Origin: a virus | Virus record (IMG/VR): IMGVR_UViG_3300020438_000197 | Coordinates: 1 to 28,752 of that record | Length of the DNA stretch: 28,752 nt | Reading direction: 5' to 3' (one strand) | Part shown: in pieces, positions 26,877 through 28,752 of the stretch | Layout: every line of letters begins with the position of its first letter | How positions within the stretch are numbered: position 1 is the first letter of the stretch | Notes under the pieces: generated by a model | Database searches by the model: none | What the model was told of the DNA's origin: nothing | What the model saw: the letters and a program-made list of their open reading frames with translations, nothing else | Position numbers and translations under genes: made by a program

Positions 26877-27782
26877 ACTCCACTAATCATTGGAGCTGGT
26901 AAAGGTTGGTGTGCCACTAGTCCTCTTCACCTTACACTACAGTGTGCTACCAAATGTAGTCACACAGGTATACTAAAAGAAGATCACCTATTATATAACA
27001 TTTATAATAAAGACGCATGGGGGTGGAGAGAGTATTGGTATAAGCGTTTAGTGAATGACTCAATGACTCCTAATTGGAAACATCCTTATGGATATCAATC
27101 AAAATATGGTTTTCATAACAACTTAGAGGAAATTGAAGAACTTTTTACTAGAAATCCAACGTTACAAACTTATATCAAATATTATAAGCGTCATTATCAA
27201 AGAGTAAAGCATGAATACAAGTATGTTCATGACTTTTCTAACAGTAATGCTCTCTTACCTAGAAATTTTCTTGCAAAAATAGCACCAGTTCTAAAAAAAC
27301 ACTTTGATATAAAAGTTTTAATGATTTTTAGAGACCCTGTTAGAAGATTATATTCAGAATTATCACAAAAATATCAAGATTCTCCAAATTTACAAAAAAG
27401 TTATAATACTTCAAAGGATTATTGGAAGAGTTATCTTAAAAAAGGAAAAATTACCCAAAATTCTGATTATATTTGGTCATTTAAATCGTATAATGAGTTT
27501 TTTAGTACCATATCTATCGTTTCTGAGGAATTATGGGACGGAAAAAATAATTGTCAAGAAAAATTAGCTAAATTTTTAGATTTTGACATAAAAGAATTGT
27601 GGCCAAATGCTTACTTTCCAGAAATGGGAACAAAAGCACCTCATCATGAGTATTTGAAGGATCAATGGTCGTCAGATTTAGAAGACTTGACAGAAGAAGA
27701 CCTTGAGTTTGGAAGAAAATATATGAAAAAGTACTATGACGAGTGGTATGACTACTTTGGTAGTATGCCTTGGAGATGTTGA
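26871..27782 (+). CDS. Sulfotransferase-like protein, paralog 4 (rightward)
   Basis: A 303-residue protein. N-terminal loop GAGKGWCATSPLHLTL (8-23), HDFSNSNALL (120-129), and VLMIFRDPVRRLYSEL with the PAPS 3'-phosphate motif at 154-162. AYFPEMGTKAP is followed by LKDQWSS, and the end is YYDEWYDYFGSMPWRC. The Q-W-x-S and FGS-x-P features are closest to paralog 1. This is the only copy with a Lys in the N-terminal loop (GKGW), although it is two positions away from the canonical Lys column as I align it. I see no Shine-Dalgarno before the ATG and no convincing promoter in the preceding 170 bp. The 3' end overlaps the second SGNH-type gene by 31 bp, tail-to-tail. Confidence 0.76.
   Translation: MKTPLIIGAGKGWCATSPLHLTLQCATKCSHTGILKEDHLLYNIYNKDAWGWREYWYKRLVNDSMTPNWKHPYGYQSKYGFHNNLEEIEELFTRNPTLQTYIKYYKRHYQRVKHEYKYVHDFSNSNALLPRNFLAKIAPVLKKHFDIKVLMIFRDPVRRLYSELSQKYQDSPNLQKSYNTSKDYWKSYLKKGKITQNSDYIWSFKSYNEFFSTISIVSEELWDGKNNCQEKLAKFLDFDIKELWPNAYFPEMGTKAPHHEYLKDQWSSDLEDLTEEDLEFGRKYMKKYYDEWYDYFGSMPWRC
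26999..27006 (-). promoter_or_regulatory. Weak candidate late box for paralog 3
   Basis: The minus strand reads TATAAATG (7/8 of TATAAATA), about 130 bp upstream of the paralog 3 ATG and inside paralog 4. It is the nearest late-like box I found for this leftward gene. The distance and the AT-rich context make it tentative. Confidence 0.25.
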
Positions 27783-28450
27783 GCAATCAATTTATGACCA
27801 TTTGCACTTGGATGACCACCTCCATACATAGGATCTACGTGACTTAGGTCGGGACAAAAGTTTGCATTCCTTGGTTTTGTTGTTTTTAGGTGTTTTCCAA
27901 TAATTGAATCACATATTTCTATCATATTTTTATTACTTGATGCTTTTTTGTATGGACAATTTACATCATCCCTAAGTTCATTACCCTTCATTTCAAATCT
28001 CATGAAATAATAAGGTATATTTTTATTTTCTAAGTAAGTTTCTAACGATAACACGGATCTCCAAAACTCATTTGTAGCATAAACATTATTATGAATGGTT
28101 TTATAAAAAGATCTTACTGATGTAAGATGTATATTTCTATTAATTATGTTCATAAGAGTGTTGGATGGATGCATGTCGAACCAACAACCTTTTTTCTCAT
28201 CATAAACAGCGTATCTATTTGGAAGAGTGAACTGAGCAATTACAAAATCTATTGTATTTTTGTTTGATTCGATATAATCAATCACAGATCTTGATATCAT
28301 TTCGTTAGACCATCCATTAGATCCAATGTTTACATGGGGGTGACCCACAACAGATGAAAATCTGTTAGCTATTCTGTATTCATGGTTTTTATCTAAACCA
28401 TCTAACTCAGCACCGCAAGTCCAACTATCACCAGAGTATAATATGTTCAT
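27752..28450 (-). CDS. SGNH/GDSL-type hydrolase-like protein (copy 2)
   Basis: A 232-residue protein. MNILYSGDSWTCGAEL gives block I (Ser9). NIGSNGWSNEMI (41-52) carries the Gly/Asn segment, and DFVIAQFTLPNRYAVY matches a DIVVLQFTVHSRMEWF segment of copy 1. GGGHPSANGHKLIAQHL at the C-terminus gives the catalytic His block, again without Asp three residues before the His. It is related to copy 1 but clearly diverged, with a different central insert. Its ATG overlaps the stop of the upstream gene as ATGA, and its last 31 bp overlap the end of paralog 4 on the other strand. No signal peptide, so it should act inside the cell unless carried on the virion. Substrate unknown. Confidence 0.75.
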   Translation of the reverse strand: MNILYSGDSWTCGAELDGLDKNHEYRIANRFSSVVGHPHVNIGSNGWSNEMISRSVIDYIESNKNTIDFVIAQFTLPNRYAVYDEKKGCWFDMHPSNTLMNIINRNIHLTSVRSFYKTIHNNVYATNEFWRSVLSLETYLENKNIPYYFMRFEMKGNELRDDVNCPYKKASSNKNMIEICDSIIGKHLKTTKPRNANFCPDLSHVDPMYGGGHPSANGHKLIAQHLQGILPK

Positions 28451-28752
28451 GCGTATACGTTAGGGTTTGGCATAGAATAATATCTTTCCCATAGAAAAGT
28501 ACGTAACTCCATAGACACCTTTCTATAAGAATTCAAGTCTATCGCATACACACCAGATATCTGAGGATGATTTACTGTTATAAAATTCATAATATTGAAA
28601 TCTGCAAAAGTATATTCAGATTCTCTTAAAACTAAGTCATCATAGAGTTTTATCATATCACCCTGCTTAGTTGGATATCCCTTCAAATACTGACAAGTAT
28701 ACTGTATCACATTATTTGATGCTTCAAAACTATATTGTGGTATTTTGATAAT
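28447..28752 (-). CDS. Unidentified protein, 5' end outside window
   Basis: The frame is open from the right edge to TGA at 28447-28449, giving 101 visible C-terminal residues. A GTG at 28710 could be read as a start, but the frame continues upstream to the edge without a stop, so the gene is most simply 5'-truncated by the window. Visible features are an aromatic-rich helix (YTCQYLKGYPTKQGD), LYDDLVLRESEYTFADFNIM, a VNHPQISGVYAIDL segment, and an RTFLWERYYSMPNPNVYA end. I do not recognise the family. The 4-nt ATGA overlap with the second SGNH-type gene places both in one operon. Confidence 0.6.
   Translation of the reverse strand: MIKIPQYSFEASNNVIQYTCQYLKGYPTKQGDMIKLYDDLVLRESEYTFADFNIMNFITVNHPQISGVYAIDLNSYRKVSMELRTFLWERYYSMPNPNVYA

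Noticed and set aside
24790-27782. The three alternating paralogs as a transposon or insertion sequence.
   Set aside because: No transposase, terminal inverted repeats or target duplications are visible; duplication and rearrangement explain them as well.
28447-28710. GTG at 28710 as a true start giving an 87-residue protein.
   Set aside because: The frame is open through the right edge, so a 5'-truncated gene is the simpler reading.

Overview
The window looks like part of the genome of a T4-like, contractile-tailed marine phage, most likely a cyanophage of the Prochlorococcus/Synechococcus type. The reasons are: AT-rich DNA; a baseplate gene run (25-6-7-[structural]-8-[structural]) in which gp25, gp6 and gp8 are recognisable T4 relatives and the gp7-like protein is grossly enlarged; T4-type late promoter boxes (ATAAATA class); and a block of sugar and surface tailoring genes of the kind carried by large cyanophages. 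A pelagiphage or another marine T4-like phage is not excluded. I see no tRNA, CRISPR array, insertion sequence, integrase or attachment site.

Left region (1-20,584, all minus strand): a tightly packed virion module. In transcription order it holds gp25, gp6, a 2,742-residue gp7-like protein with a YHYH-like segment, a 1,234-residue structural protein, gp8, and a large DUF4815-type protein that leaves the window through a poly-proline tail. Genes abut or overlap by 1 nt, or are separated by 4-22 nt. Late-promoter boxes lie before gp25, the 1,234-residue gene and gp8, and two of them overlap the stop codon of the gene upstream.

Boundary (20,585-20,881): a tandem late box for the baseplate module, a strong intrinsic terminator ending the next transcription unit, and a 57-codon gene.

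Right region (20,682-28,752): an accessory tailoring island. A minus-strand operon starts at a CATAAATA late box at 24,894-24,901. It encodes a 29-residue peptide, a sulfotransferase-like protein, a NodU/TobZ-type carbamoyltransferase, an SGNH-type hydrolase, a GT-A glycosyltransferase and the 57-residue protein, and it ends at the terminator. To its right, three more sulfotransferase-like paralogs alternate in strand (+, -, +) with no room between them, followed by a second SGNH-type hydrolase and an unidentified partial gene. Together these could build or decorate a sulfated, carbamoylated and acyl-edited glycan. The late promoter and the adjacent baseplate genes suggest the target is the virion or the host envelope late in infection, but this is inference. 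The unusual points are the four-member sulfotransferase-like family with an altered donor loop, its interlocked antiparallel layout, and the roughly 2,000-residue insertion in the gp7-like protein.
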